The notes beneath the pieces are model-generated. The model saw only the letters and a program-made list of their open reading frames with translations. It was not told where the DNA came from and searched no databases. 64,000 nt of DNA, from the NCBI RefSeq assembly GCF_004005495.1, contig NZ_RZYA01000001.1, forward strand, positions 558,001 through 622,000, read 5' to 3'. Origin of the DNA: Streptomyces antnestii (GTDB lineage: Bacteria; Actinomycetota; Actinomycetes; Streptomycetales; Streptomycetaceae). Position numbers and translations under genes: made by a program. Positions 7,427 through 16,266 of the stretch are shown piece after piece (position 1 is the first letter of the stretch; each line of letters starts with the position of its first letter).

Positions 7427-9838
7427 GTGGGCACGACGACGCTGGTGACCGGCGAGCGGCAGGCGGTGCCGGCGACCGACGAGGCGCCGCCGGTGGAGCC
7501 CCAACCGCCGCTGGGGCAGACACAGTTCCCCGTCCACGGGCTGAGCCCGCGCCGGGTGCGGATGGTGTTCGTCGGGCTGATGCTGGCCCTGCTGCTCGCC
7601 GCCCTGGACCAGATGATCGTCGCCACCGCGCTGCCGAAGATCGTCGGTGAGCTGCACGGTCTCGACAAGATGTCCTGGGCGATCACCGCCTATCTCCTGA
7701 CCGCCACCATCGGCCTGCCGGTCTACGGCAAGCTCGGCGACCTCTTCGGCCGCAAGGGCGTCTTCCAGTTCGCCATCGCCGTCTTCGTGATCGGCTCCGC
7801 GCTGGCCGGCTGGTCGCGCAGCATGGACGAACTCATCGCGTTCCGCGCCGTCCAGGGCATCGGGGCCGGCGGGCTCATGATCGGCGTGCAGGCGATCATC
7901 GCGGACATCGTGCCGCCCCGCGAACGCGGCCGCTACATGGGCCTCATCGGCGCCGCCTTCGGCCTCGCGTCCGTCGCGGGCCCGCTGCTCGGCGGCTACT
8001 TCACCGACCATCTCACCTGGCGCTGGTGCTTCTACATCAACGTGCCCTTCGGGCTCGTCACGTTCGCCGTCGTCACCGCCGTCCTCACGCTGCCCCGCCC
8101 CGCGGCCCGGGCCAGGCTCGACATCCTCGGCATCCTGCTGCTCGCGGCGGCCTCGACCTGCCTCGTCCTGCTGACCAGTTGGGGCGGCACGGAGTACGCC
8201 TGGGGCTCGCGCGTCATCCTGGGGCTCGGCGCCGGAGCGGCCCTGTCGTCCGTCCTGTTCCTCGTCGCCGAGCGCTTCGCCGCCGAACCCCTCATCCCGC
8301 TGCGGCTGTTCCGCGACCGGGTCTTCAACATCACCGGCCTGGTCGGGATGGTCGTCGGCGTCGCCCTGTTCGGCGCGGCCAGCTACCTGCCGACCTTCCT
8401 GCAGATGGTCGACGGCGCGAGCGCCACCGAGTCGGGGCTTCTCATGCTGCCGATGATGGGCGGCGTCGTCATCGCCTCGATCCTCTCCGGCCAACTCATC
8501 AGCCACACCGGGCACTACAAGATCTACCCCCTCCTCGGCGGGGCCCTGTCCACCGTCGGCATGTGGTTCCTGTCCCGCCTGGAAGTGGACACCCCGCGGG
8601 TGCAGTACAGCGTCTACATGGCCGTACTCGGCGCGGGCATCGGCCTGATCATGCCCGTCCTGATCCTCGCCGTGCAGAACGCCGTGCGCCCCGCCGACAT
8701 CGGCACCGCGACCAGCGCCCACAACTACTTCCGGCAGATCGGCGGCAGCGTCGGCGCGGCCGTGTTCGGCACGCTCTTCGCCGACCGGCTCGCCGGTGCC
8801 CTCAGGGACCGGCTGCCCAGGGGCGCGGGCCTGCCCGACCCCGAGTCCATCACCCCGCAGCTCGTCCACGCCCTGCCGCCCGCGCTGCGCGACGGCTACA
8901 TCCAGGCGTACGCCGACGCGATGCCCAGGATCTTCCTCTACCTCGTCCCGGTCCTCGTCCTCGGCCTCGTGATCGCCTTCTTCCTCAAGGAGACACCCCT
9001 GTTGTCCAGCGCCGCCCCCCACCAAGCGACGGGCACCGAGCCCGCGTCCGTCCCCTCCCAGTCCCGGACGTCGGCCGGCGCCGGGGTGCCGGTCTGCGGC
9101 ATCGTCCAGCACTCCGACGGGACGGCCGTGCCGCGCGCCGCGCTCACCCTCATCGACGTCGGCGGCCGGCAGATCGGCCGCGGCGCGAGCGGCGACGACG
9201 GCCGCTACGCCCTGTCGACCCCGGGGCCGGGCAGTTACGTCCTGATCGCCGCGGCCGGCGGACACCAGCCGCAGGCCGTGACCGTCACCGTGGGGGAGCG
9301 GCCCGTGGACCTCGACGTCGTCCTCGGCGGCGCGGGGCGGCTCGCCGGAAGCGTGCTGACCGCCGACGGCGCGCCCGTGCGCGACGCCGCCGTGACCCTG
9401 ACCAACGTCCACGGTGAGGTCGTCGCCGGCACGCGCAGCGGGCGCGAAGGCGGTTACGTCATCACGGAGTTGGTGGCCGGCGAGTACACGCTCGCCGGGA
9501 GCGCGCCCGCGTTCCGGCCCGCCGCGCTCCCCGTCACGGTGATGGCCGCGCGTGAGACCCGCCAGGACATCGAACTCGCCGGCGGCGCCGTACTGCGCGG
9601 CACGGTCCGGGCCGGCGGCGGCCGTCCCGTCGAGGACGCGCGGGTCACCCTCCTCGACGCCGCGGGCAACGTCGTCGACACCCTCACGACCGGCGCCGAC
9701 GGCACCTTCCGCTTCGTCGACCTGTCGTCGGGCGAGTACACCGTGATCGCCGCCGGATACCCGCCGGTCGCCACCGTGCTGCACATGGCGGGCGGCGGCC
9801 GCACCGAGCGCGATCTGCAACTGGGCCACGAGGACTGA
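7427..9838 (+). CDS. MFS transporter (DHA2/EmrB-QacA type) with C-terminal carboxypeptidase-regulatory-like repeats
   Basis: 803 aa. The first ~525 residues are a 14-TM drug:H+ antiporter: [13 protein letters not shown] in TM1, [11 protein letters not shown] in loop 2-3, and [29 protein letters not shown] (motif C). After TM14 ([12 protein letters not shown]) comes about 280 residues not found in ordinary DHA2 pumps: three consecutive beta-sandwich units of the carboxypeptidase regulatory-like (CNA-B/SdrD-like) kind, each with a VCGIVQ- or [14 protein letters not shown] strand and a [17 protein letters not shown] or GEYTLAG-type strand. The start is GTG with GAGGGGAG 6 nt upstream. Substrate unknown. 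Confidence 0.9.
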   Translation: MGTTTLVTGERQAVPATDEAPPVEPQPPLGQTQFPVHGLSPRRVRMVFVGLMLALLLAALDQMIVATALPKIVGELHGLDKMSWAITAYLLTATIGLPVYGKLGDLFGRKGVFQFAIAVFVIGSALAGWSRSMDELIAFRAVQGIGAGGLMIGVQAIIADIVPPRERGRYMGLIGAAFGLASVAGPLLGGYFTDHLTWRWCFYINVPFGLVTFAVVTAVLTLPRPAARARLDILGILLLAAASTCLVLLTSWGGTEYAWGSRVILGLGAGAALSSVLFLVAERFAAEPLIPLRLFRDRVFNITGLVGMVVGVALFGAASYLPTFLQMVDGASATESGLLMLPMMGGVVIASILSGQLISHTGHYKIYPLLGGALSTVGMWFLSRLEVDTPRVQYSVYMAVLGAGIGLIMPVLILAVQNAVRPADIGTATSAHNYFRQIGGSVGAAVFGTLFADRLAGALRDRLPRGAGLPDPESITPQLVHALPPALRDGYIQAYADAMPRIFLYLVPVLVLGLVIAFFLKETPLLSSAAPHQATGTEPASVPSQSRTSAGAGVPVCGIVQHSDGTAVPRAALTLIDVGGRQIGRGASGDDGRYALSTPGPGSYVLIAAAGGHQPQAVTVTVGERPVDLDVVLGGAGRLAGSVLTADGAPVRDAAVTLTNVHGEVVAGTRSGREGGYVITELVAGEYTLAGSAPAFRPAALPVTVMAARETRQDIELAGGAVLRGTVRAGGGRPVEDARVTLLDAAGNVVDTLTTGADGTFRFVDLSSGEYTVIAAGYPPVATVLHMAGGGRTERDLQLGHED

Positions 9839-9915
9839 GTGTTGAGGGTGGGCCACCCATCCGGTCCGGGCGGGCTCCACGCCGCCTGAATTCGGCCGAT
9901 GCGGCACCCCATGAC

Positions 9916-9940
9916 CCCGTTCCGCGTACCGTGGAACGGG
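9916..9940 (+). terminator. Hairpin after the MFS gene
   Basis: CCCGTTCC (9916-9923) and GGAACGGG (9933-9940) form an 8-bp stem with a 9-nt loop, 78 bp past the MFS stop and 56 bp before the phosphatase start. It could terminate the transporter transcript or be an operator for the next gene. Confidence 0.4.
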
Positions 9941-9995
9941 TAAGGGCCAAGCCGATGACGCTCGGTCGCCGCGCGGGGGGAAGGGAGCGCAGGCC

Positions 9996-12590
9996 ATGCA
10001 CCGTGGCACCGGGACAGCCTCGCGGAACCCCGTGCCGGGCCGCGTACCCCTGGCGGTCGTCGTGGTCGACGGGGCGGGACTCGTCTCGCACTGGAGCACC
10101 GGCGCACGCCGTCTGTTCGGGCCCGCGCGCGAGGACGCGGTCGGGCGCCCCGCCACCGACCTGCTGCCCGTCTCCGGCGCCCTGCCGGACGAGGCCGGCG
10201 GCGCGGCGTACGGGGTCCTGCCGGACGGCACCGGCGGCACGGGGTACGGGATCCTGCCGGACGACGCCCGCGGCACGGAGTACGGGATCCTGCCGGACGG
10301 CATCGGCGGCACGAAGTACGGGATCCTGCCGGACGGCGCCGGCGGCGCGGAGTACGGGATCGACGGCGCGTACGACGGCCTCGGGCCCGGTCTGGAGTCC
10401 TCGCTCGACGGGCGGGCCTCCTATCCCGCGGCAGGCCGCGCCCGGCTCACGGCCCCGGGCAGTGAGCGCATCGACGTCCTGTGGTGGGCCTACCCTCTCG
10501 TCGGGCCCGGGCCCGAGAAGCTGCTCGTCCTCGCCGCCGACGCCGGGAGCCTGCGCGCCGAGGGCGTGCCCGAGGGCGACCCCCAGGAGCGCATCGCGCC
10601 CGGCTTCGCCCTGCACACCGACCTCCCCGGGGCCGACGAGCTGGCCCGCGGACTCCCCGCCATCCTGCCCAGCATGAGCGTCGGCGAGAGCGCCCGCATC
10701 GTCTCCCAGGTCCTCGAACTCGGCTATCCCGTACTGGAGTTCAGCCGCCACGACCGGGTCCCCGTCACCGCCGACTGGGGCGTGCCCCGGCGTGCCGAGC
10801 GCAAGGCCCGCAGAGAGGAGGCGGCCCGCGCGGCCGCCGCCGGACTGCCCGCGCCGCGCCGCGCGCCCGACGACGCGGATGGCGATGCGGATGACGACGC
10901 CGCCGACCTGGAGCACGCGGCCGTCCGCGAACACCTGGAGTTCCTCAACGAGGTGAGCGGGCGCATCGGTTCGTCCCTCGACCTGTCGCGCACGATCGTC
11001 GAGGTCAGCCGCGCCGTCGTACCGCGCTTCACGGACGTCGCCGGCACCTATCTGCGCGAACAGGTCGTCGCGGGCGAGGGGTTCCCCGAAGGCCCGCCCG
11101 ACACGACGACGATGTGGCACCGCGTCGCCCTGGAGCACACGGACGAGCCGGGCCGCTGGGACGACGTCGTGCCCGTCGGCGAGTCGATGCCGTTCCCCGC
11201 GCACACGCCGTTCTTCCAGTGCATGACCAGCGGCCAGCCCGTCCTCGTCCCGCGCATCACCGAGGAGATGGGCAACGCGATCGCCTCGCAGTTCGAGAAG
11301 CGCGACATCCGGCCCCTCATCACCGACCGCTCGATGCTGGTCGTGCCCCTCAAGGCCCGTAACGTCGTCCTCGGGTTCATGATCCTGCTGCGCCACCGGG
11401 AACGCCCGGTCTTCAACGACATGGACCGCGTCACCGGCGCCGAACTGGCCGCCCGCGCGGGCCTCGTCCTCGACAACGCCCGCATGTACACGTACCAGGA
11501 GAGCGTCGCCGAGACGCTCCAGGACAGCATGCTGCCGCACATCGAGCCCCGCATGCCCGGCTGCGACATCGCCACCCGCTACCTGCCCGGCACGCTCCTC
11601 GGACGGGTCGGCGGCGACTGGTTCGACTCGGTCAAGCTCCCCGGCTCACGGACCGCGCTCGTCGTCGGCGACGTCATGGGCCACGGGCTCAACTCGGCAG
11701 CGATGATGGGCCAGTTGCGCACCGCCGTCCAGACCATGGCCGCCCTCGACCTGCCCCCGGCACAGCTCCTGCGCAACCTCGACGACCTCGCCCAGCGCCT
11801 CGGCGAGCACTACCTCGCGACCTGCCTGTACGCGGTCTACGACCCCATCGCCAACGAGCTGGAACTGGCGAACGCCGGACACATCCCGCCGGTCCTCGTC
11901 CGCGCCGAGGACGGCCGCAGCGAACTGCTCGAACTGCCCACCGGAGCACCCATCGGGGTCGGCGGCGTCCCCTTCGAGTCCGTACGGGTACCGATGGCGC
12001 CCGGCGACCGGCTCGTCTTGTGCACCGACGGGCTCGTCGAGGTGCGCGGCGAGGACATCGGCGTCGGCCTCGCCACGCTCTGCGAGTCCGCCGCCCACCC
12101 CGCGGCCTCCATGGACGCCGCCTGCGACACCATCATCAGATCCCTCAACACCGCCGGCGGCCGCAAGGACGACGTCGCCCTCCTGATGGCCCGGCTCAAC
12201 GGCATCGCGCCCGAGGACGTCGCCCGCTGGAGCGTCGCCCCCGAGCCCGCCGAAGTGCCCCGCGTCCGCGCACTCGTCCGCGAGCAGCTGACGACGTGGG
12301 GCCTCGGCGCGCTCGCCGCCACCGCCGAACTGCTTGCCGGTGAGCTCGTCGCCAACGCCGTGCGGCACGCCCGCACCCGCACGGTCGAGGTACGCCTGGT
12401 GCGCTCGGGAACCCTGGTGTGCGAGGTCGAGGACGACGACCAGAAGCTGCCGACGCTGCTCAGCGCGGGCCCGGGCGACGAGTTCGGGCGGGGCCTGCGC
12501 GTGGTGAGCGCCCTCGCGAGCGAGTGGGGCACCAGCCGTACGGGCTCCGGGAAGACCGTGTGGTGCGAACTGGCATTGCCGCGCCGCTAG
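9996..12590 (+). CDS. PAS-GAF-SpoIIE phosphatase with C-terminal anti-sigma-type kinase domain
   Basis: 864 aa, cytoplasmic. Order: PAS-like domain at the N-terminus (VPLAVVVVDGAGLVSHWSTGARRLFG), interrupted by a 12-residue tandem repeat (about residues 72-119); GAF domain (about 310-490); PP2C/SpoIIE phosphatase (about 510-725; GGDWFDSV, VVGDVMGHG, LCTDGLVEV, GGRKDDVALL supply the metal-binding Asp residues); HATPase_c (about 740-860; LLAGELVANAVRHAR N-box, GRGLRVVSAL G-box). This is the Streptomyces partner-switching type: the phosphatase dephosphorylates an anti-anti-sigma factor and the kinase domain can phosphorylate or bind one. A SigB/F-type sigma factor gene occurs at 35083, but no direct link is visible. 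Confidence 0.92.
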   Translation: MHRGTGTASRNPVPGRVPLAVVVVDGAGLVSHWSTGARRLFGPAREDAVGRPATDLLPVSGALPDEAGGAAYGVLPDGTGGTGYGILPDDARGTEYGILPDGIGGTKYGILPDGAGGAEYGIDGAYDGLGPGLESSLDGRASYPAAGRARLTAPGSERIDVLWWAYPLVGPGPEKLLVLAADAGSLRAEGVPEGDPQERIAPGFALHTDLPGADELARGLPAILPSMSVGESARIVSQVLELGYPVLEFSRHDRVPVTADWGVPRRAERKARREEAARAAAAGLPAPRRAPDDADGDADDDAADLEHAAVREHLEFLNEVSGRIGSSLDLSRTIVEVSRAVVPRFTDVAGTYLREQVVAGEGFPEGPPDTTTMWHRVALEHTDEPGRWDDVVPVGESMPFPAHTPFFQCMTSGQPVLVPRITEEMGNAIASQFEKRDIRPLITDRSMLVVPLKARNVVLGFMILLRHRERPVFNDMDRVTGAELAARAGLVLDNARMYTYQESVAETLQDSMLPHIEPRMPGCDIATRYLPGTLLGRVGGDWFDSVKLPGSRTALVVGDVMGHGLNSAAMMGQLRTAVQTMAALDLPPAQLLRNLDDLAQRLGEHYLATCLYAVYDPIANELELANAGHIPPVLVRAEDGRSELLELPTGAPIGVGGVPFESVRVPMAPGDRLVLCTDGLVEVRGEDIGVGLATLCESAAHPAASMDAACDTIIRSLNTAGGRKDDVALLMARLNGIAPEDVARWSVAPEPAEVPRVRALVREQLTTWGLGALAATAELLAGELVANAVRHARTRTVEVRLVRSGTLVCEVEDDDQKLPTLLSAGPGDEFGRGLRVVSALASEWGTSRTGSGKTVWCELALPRR
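10209..10352 (+). repeat. 36-bp minisatellite inside the PAS domain
   Basis: Four head-to-tail 36-bp units (10209, 10245, 10281, 10317) encode 12-residue repeats of the form YG-V/I-LPD-x3-G-T/A-x. A fifth, broken unit (YGID) follows. The array is in frame and lies in the region where a PAS domain should have its helical core, so it is an insertion that can change length without frameshift. Confidence 0.8.
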
Positions 12591-12718
12591 TTCGCCTCGG
12601 GCGTGAGCCGGGCGTACTCGTATCGAATGGGGCGTGAAGGAATGCGCCGGGTGCTTGTGGGGCGGGCCCGGGCGCGGTAGACCGATCATGCCGTGCCACC
12701 GCATTCCGGGAGTTGCAG

Positions 12719-13444
12719 ATGAGCGTGACGAGTCGGTACCAGGATGCCTGGGAGAGTTTCTGGCGTGACGCCTCCGACGAACCCGGCGGGGTCTTCTGGG
12801 ACGCCGAGCCCGCCCTCACCGCGAGCGTCCATCTCGCCCTGCTGGAGCCGCACCTGGCGAACGCGGGGCTGCCCTTCGTCGACGTGGGCTGCGGGAACGG
12901 TACGCAGACCCGCTTCCTCGCCGGCCGCTACCCGCGCGTCGTCGGCGCGGACCTCTCCGCCGCCGCCCTCGGCCACGCCCGGCACGCCGACCCCGCGGGC
13001 CGGGCCGACTTCCGGCAGATCGACGCCACCGAACCGGCCGAGGCGCGGCAGCTGCACGCCGAACTCGGCGACGCGAACGTGTACATGCGCGGTGTGCTGC
13101 ACCAGTGCGAGGCGGCCGACCGGCAGCCGCTGATCGACGGCGTCGCCGCGCTCCTCGGCGAGAGCGGCCGTGCCTTCGTGGTGGAGTTGTCCGAGGCGGC
13201 CCGGCCCGTCCTGATGGGTCTCGCGCAGGGTCCCGCGGGCCCGCCGCCCAAGCTGGTGCCGGTGTTCTCGCACGGCCTCGCGCCCGCCGAGGTCTCGGAC
13301 GCGGCCGTTCCCGACTACGTACGCTCCGCGGGCCTCGACGTGCTCGCGAGCGGCGAACTCCCGCTCACCACCACGGAGTACACGCCGGACGGCGCCCGCA
13401 TCGAGCTTCCGTCACGATGGCTCGTCGTGGGGCGGGCGGGCTGA
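12719..13444 (+). CDS. Class I SAM-dependent methyltransferase
   Basis: 241 aa. Motif I is LPFVDVGCGNGTQTRFLA (about residues 53-70), followed by an acidic strand end VVGADLSAAAL and a motif near ANVYMRGVLHQCE. The N-terminus (WESFWRDASDEPGGVFWD) resembles small-molecule methyltransferases. The start ATG at 12719 has GGGAG about 8 nt upstream; the frame opens 6 nt earlier at TTG. Substrate unknown. The last 33 bp overlap the convergent GNAT-like gene. Confidence 0.88.
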   Translation: MSVTSRYQDAWESFWRDASDEPGGVFWDAEPALTASVHLALLEPHLANAGLPFVDVGCGNGTQTRFLAGRYPRVVGADLSAAALGHARHADPAGRADFRQIDATEPAEARQLHAELGDANVYMRGVLHQCEAADRQPLIDGVAALLGESGRAFVVELSEAARPVLMGLAQGPAGPPPKLVPVFSHGLAPAEVSDAAVPDYVRSAGLDVLASGELPLTTTEYTPDGARIELPSRWLVVGRAG

Positions 13445-13849
13445 GGGGCGGGGCCCCAGGCGGCGCAGGACGCGGCCGAGCCCGCCCAGCAGATGCGGGC
13501 AGAGCGGCCGGCCGTGCGACAGCGGGACAGCACCGTGTGCGGCCACCGCGCGGAAGAAGCCCCGCCCGGGTCTGGACTGCAGGGTGGTGTTCCACCGGTA
13601 GCCGGGGCCGTGGGCCAGGGTCACCCGCAGGGCGCGCCGGCCGAGCCCTTCCTGCCGGCGTGACTCCAGGATCCAGATGCCGAGGAGCCGGCCCGTGCGG
13701 CAGCGTGCGCACAGCCGGAAGCGGACCTGGCCCACGAGGGCGCCGCGCTCGTCGTGGAGCAGCACCTCACCGGCGCCGCCCGGCGCACGCGGAGGGACGC
13801 TCGTGAGGCGCACCGGCCCGGACGATGACGCCGCTGGGCCGGGGGCCAT
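13412..13849 (-). CDS. Small GNAT-like protein
   Basis: 145 aa at most; the start is uncertain. The centre reads like a reduced GNAT domain: GQVRFRLCARCRTGRLLGIWILESRRQEGLGRRAL (strands beta3-beta4 then a Q/R-x-x-G-x-G/R-R/A loop) and PGYRWNTTLQSRPGRGFF. A CARC pair is present. It resembles short Streptomyces acetyltransferase-like proteins of unknown substrate. The 3' end overlaps the methyltransferase gene by 33 bp, and the gene ends before the C-terminal Arg/Pro-rich tail could be matched to anything. Confidence 0.6.
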   Translation of the reverse strand: MAPGPAASSSGPVRLTSVPPRAPGGAGEVLLHDERGALVGQVRFRLCARCRTGRLLGIWILESRRQEGLGRRALRVTLAHGPGYRWNTTLQSRPGRGFFRAVAAHGAVPLSHGRPLCPHLLGGLGRVLRRLGPRPSARPPHDEPS

Positions 13850-13867
13850 GGGTGACCGGCCGGCTCG

Positions 13868-14134
13868 TCAGTCGCGGGAGTTGCCGAAGAGGAGGCGGTA
13901 GCCGACGAGCAGCACGAGCGAGCCGCCGACAGCCGCGATCCACGTCGTCAGGTCGAAGAAGCTGTTCGCGACCGGGCGGTGGAGGAAGTGCGAGGAGATC
14001 CAGCCGCCGACGAACGCGCCGGCGACGCCGATGAGGGTGGTCCCTATCAGGCCGCCCGGGTCGCGTCCGGGGAGCAGGACCTTGGCGATGACCCCGGCGA
14101 CGAGGCCGAGGATGATCCAGCTGATGATGCCCAC
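13868..14134 (-). CDS. GlsB/YeaQ/YmgE-family stress-associated membrane protein
   Basis: 88 aa with three hydrophobic segments (IISWIILGLVAGVIAKVLL, GLIGTTLIGVAGAFVGGWIS, TTWIAAVGGSLVLLVGYRLL) and the family signature LPGRDPGG between the first two. These are small inner-membrane proteins often linked to envelope stress; biochemical role unknown. The start is GTG (14134) preceded by GAGGGGAA about 11 nt upstream. It lies downstream of the LCP gene in the same direction, but a 137-bp gap with its own motif (14214-14228) suggests a separate promoter. Confidence 0.88.
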   Translation of the reverse strand: MGIISWIILGLVAGVIAKVLLPGRDPGGLIGTTLIGVAGAFVGGWISSHFLHRPVANSFFDLTTWIAAVGGSLVLLVGYRLLFGNSRD

Positions 14135-14213
14135 GTGTGCGTCGTTCCCCTCAGTGGTGTGCGGTGTGCGGTGTGTGGTGCGTCGTGCGGGTGTCCGCGT
14201 GTGCGTTGCGAGT

Positions 14214-14228
14214 TTGCGCAACTGTACA
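14214..14228 (-). promoter_or_regulatory. TGTACAGTTGCGCAA motif upstream of the GlsB-like gene
   Basis: This 15-bp string is found upstream of the GlsB-like gene reading toward it, about 80 bp before the start. An identical copy lies at 15840-15854 reading toward tatA. Its GTTGCGCAA core is close to a palindrome of the kind bound by MarR-type regulators. Confidence 0.5.
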
Positions 14229-14271
14229 GACGGGGGTGAAGACGCGAAACGGTCCCGGTCGGTTGCGCTGG

Positions 14272-15813
14272 TCAGCCGTAGGAGAGGTTCGAGCAGAGGC
14301 TGTCGGCGGCGGAACGGGCGTCGTGGGAGACCTCGGACGGTACGGCGGTGGGTGCGGGCCCCGTCGGGGCGGCGGCCGACGGATGGTCCGCGTAGTCCTG
14401 CCCGACGATCGCCTTGATGCCCGCCGTCGCGGTCTCTTCGAGGCGCGCGCCGGGGAACCGCTCGGCGACCGTACGCGCTCGTGACGTCTCGCCGGGGCCG
14501 TACTGGATCAGGGTGGTGGCGTGGTTCTGGCTGCTCGCGGTCGCCGTGCCCAGGACGGTGAAGCCGCCCTGAGTGAGGGTGCGCGCGGCTTCGGCGGCCA
14601 GTCCCGGGACGGCCGTGCCGTTGTACACGGTGACACGGATGCCGTCGCCCGAATTCGGCATGGCTGATGCGGAGTTGACGGCGGCCGTGGGGGAGGCGGT
14701 GGACGCGGCGCCCTTCTTGCCGCTGGCGTCCTTCCCGTCGAGCGTGCGGTCCTCCTTGAGCGCGGCCCACAGCGCGTCGGCGTCCGGTTCGACGACCGCG
14801 ACGCGGCTTCCCTCGTAACGCCAGGGAAGGGTGACGAACTTGGTGTTGTGGAGGTCGATGTTCCTGAGGGACATGGCGAACGAGAGGAGCTTGTCGGCGG
14901 AGCCGAGGCCGGGGTCCACGGTCATCGACCGGGTCGCCGCCTGCGCGAGGGGCAGCAGCTTCGTGGGCGTGAGGCCGTCGCTCTTCACCTTCTTCATCAG
15001 GCTGCCCACGAAGGCCTGCTGGCGCTTGATGCGGCCGATGTCGGAGCCGTCGCCGATGCCGTGCCGCAGGCGTACGTAGTCGAGGGCCTTCTGGCCGGTG
15101 ACGGTCTGCTCGCCGCGGGCGAAGAGGAGCTTGCCGCGGGTGGTGCGGTGCGGGTTCAGGTCGCGCTGGTAGATGTCCTGCGGGAGGCACACCTTCACTC
15201 CGCCGACGACGTCGGTGAGGGCCGCGAAGCCCTTGAAGTCCACGACGACGGTGTGGTCGACGCGCAGGCCGGTCAGCTTCTCCACGGTGTTCTGCGTGCA
15301 GGCCGGGTTGCCGCGGGCGGTCTCGCCGGTCGAGTACGCGGCGTTGAACATCGTGTCGGGGCGGGTCCTGGTCCAGCTGCCGTCGGGCAGTTTGCAGGGC
15401 GGGATCGTGACCAGGGTGTCGCGGGGGACGGACACCGCGACGGCGTTGCGGTGGTCGGCGTAGACGTGCAGCAGGAACGCCGTGTCGGAGCGGCCGATGT
15501 CGCCCTTGTCGCCGCCGCCGAGGGCCGAGTTGCCTCCGGTGCGGGCGTCGGAGCCGATGACGAGGACGTTCTCCCCTTTGGAGGCGTCGGCGGCCGGGCG
15601 GTCGCCGGAGATGCCGTCGGCACTGAACGTGCTGATGTCTCCGCCCAGTTTCAGGTACACCCAGCCCACCCCCGCCGTGACGAGGACGAGCAGGGACAGG
15701 GCTATCGAGAGCGTGAGCCGCACGCGCCCGCGCCGTCGGCGCGCGGTGCGTGCGGCGGGCCGGGCGCCGGACGTGCGGCGCGGGGGAGCCAACTGCTCAC
15801 GGGTGCCTGCCAT
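14272..15813 (-). CDS. LytR-CpsA-Psr (LCP) family glycopolymer ligase with LytR_C domain
   Basis: 513 aa. The N-terminal cytoplasmic Arg-rich stretch is followed by one TM helix (about residues 33-52, LTLSIALSLLVLVTAGVGWVYL). The extracellular LCP domain follows (about 80-310) with NVLVIGSDARTG, AVSVPRDTLVTIPP, VDFKGFAALTDVVGGV, DYVRLRHGIGDGSDIGRIKRQQAF. It contains the Arg and Asp residues that bind the polyprenyl pyrophosphate. A Ser/Thr/Ala linker leads to a C-terminal LytR_C domain (IRVTVYNGTAVPGLAAEAARTL). Such enzymes attach secondary polymers such as teichoic acids to peptidoglycan. The start ATG has GAGGG 7 nt upstream. It is divergent from tatA. Confidence 0.93.
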   Translation of the reverse strand: MAGTREQLAPPRRTSGARPAARTARRRRGRVRLTLSIALSLLVLVTAGVGWVYLKLGGDISTFSADGISGDRPAADASKGENVLVIGSDARTGGNSALGGGDKGDIGRSDTAFLLHVYADHRNAVAVSVPRDTLVTIPPCKLPDGSWTRTRPDTMFNAAYSTGETARGNPACTQNTVEKLTGLRVDHTVVVDFKGFAALTDVVGGVKVCLPQDIYQRDLNPHRTTRGKLLFARGEQTVTGQKALDYVRLRHGIGDGSDIGRIKRQQAFVGSLMKKVKSDGLTPTKLLPLAQAATRSMTVDPGLGSADKLLSFAMSLRNIDLHNTKFVTLPWRYEGSRVAVVEPDADALWAALKEDRTLDGKDASGKKGAASTASPTAAVNSASAMPNSGDGIRVTVYNGTAVPGLAAEAARTLTQGGFTVLGTATASSQNHATTLIQYGPGETSRARTVAERFPGARLEETATAGIKAIVGQDYADHPSAAAPTGPAPTAVPSEVSHDARSAADSLCSNLSYG

Positions 15814-15839
15814 GGGTGCGCCCTCACTCGGTCCGGGGT

Positions 15840-15854
15840 TGTACAGTTGCGCAA
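15840..15854 (+). promoter_or_regulatory. Second copy of TGTACAGTTGCGCAA, LCP/tatA divergent promoter
   Basis: Identical over 15 bp to 14214-14228 but in opposite orientation. It lies 26 bp before the LCP start (minus strand) and about 72 bp before tatA (plus strand), so one bound protein could affect both. Confidence 0.5.
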
Positions 15855-15925
15855 TGTAGCAAGCTTTCTGGTGGGTGCCGTCCCCGGTGCCCACCTCATC
15901 CGAGAAGACGAAGGATGGGGCGAAA

Positions 15926-16120
15926 ATGTTCCGCAACGGTCTCGAGCCCTGGCACCTGCTCATCGTGGCGATCGTGGTCATCGTCCTGTTCGGTTCCAAG
16001 AAGCTGCCGGACACGGCGCGTGCGCTCGGCAAGTCGATGCGCATCCTCAAGAGCGAGACGAAGGCGATGAAGGCGGACGACGTCGAGGCCGAGGAGCGCC
16101 GGGACCCCGCCGCGTCCTGA
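15926..16120 (+). CDS. tatA: TatA/E-family twin-arginine translocase subunit, short form
   Basis: 64 aa. N-terminal membrane helix ([24 protein letters not shown]) with the FGSKKLPD hinge, then the amphipathic helix [18 protein letters not shown] and a short charged tail. Length is less than the 90-100 aa of the main Streptomyces TatA, so this is probably a paralogue. No tatB or tatC is adjacent. The start ATG is chosen because the hinge and helix follow at the usual distance; the frame is open 51 nt further upstream. Membrane protein of the Tat pathway, which would export the amidohydrolase at 28003. Confidence 0.88.
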   Translation: MFRNGLEPWHLLIVAIVVIVLFGSKKLPDTARALGKSMRILKSETKAMKADDVEAEERRDPAAS

Positions 16121-16266
16121 CCCGGGCGATCGCCTGGGCGAAGTGATCCCCGGAGCCGGAGCGATCGTCTGAACGGAGGGGTGGCCGCCGCCTTTCGGTG
16201 GACTGGACCTCTGGCTGTCCCGGCGGCTCTGGCCTGCGCGTTGCCCGGCGCGTACGGTGATGCGCC

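Noticed and set aside
7262..10312. 1016-codon minus-strand ORF spanning MFS transporter and phosphatase start
   Set aside because: Antisense artefact of high G/C third positions; no recognisable domain, and it spans two real genes and the gap between them.
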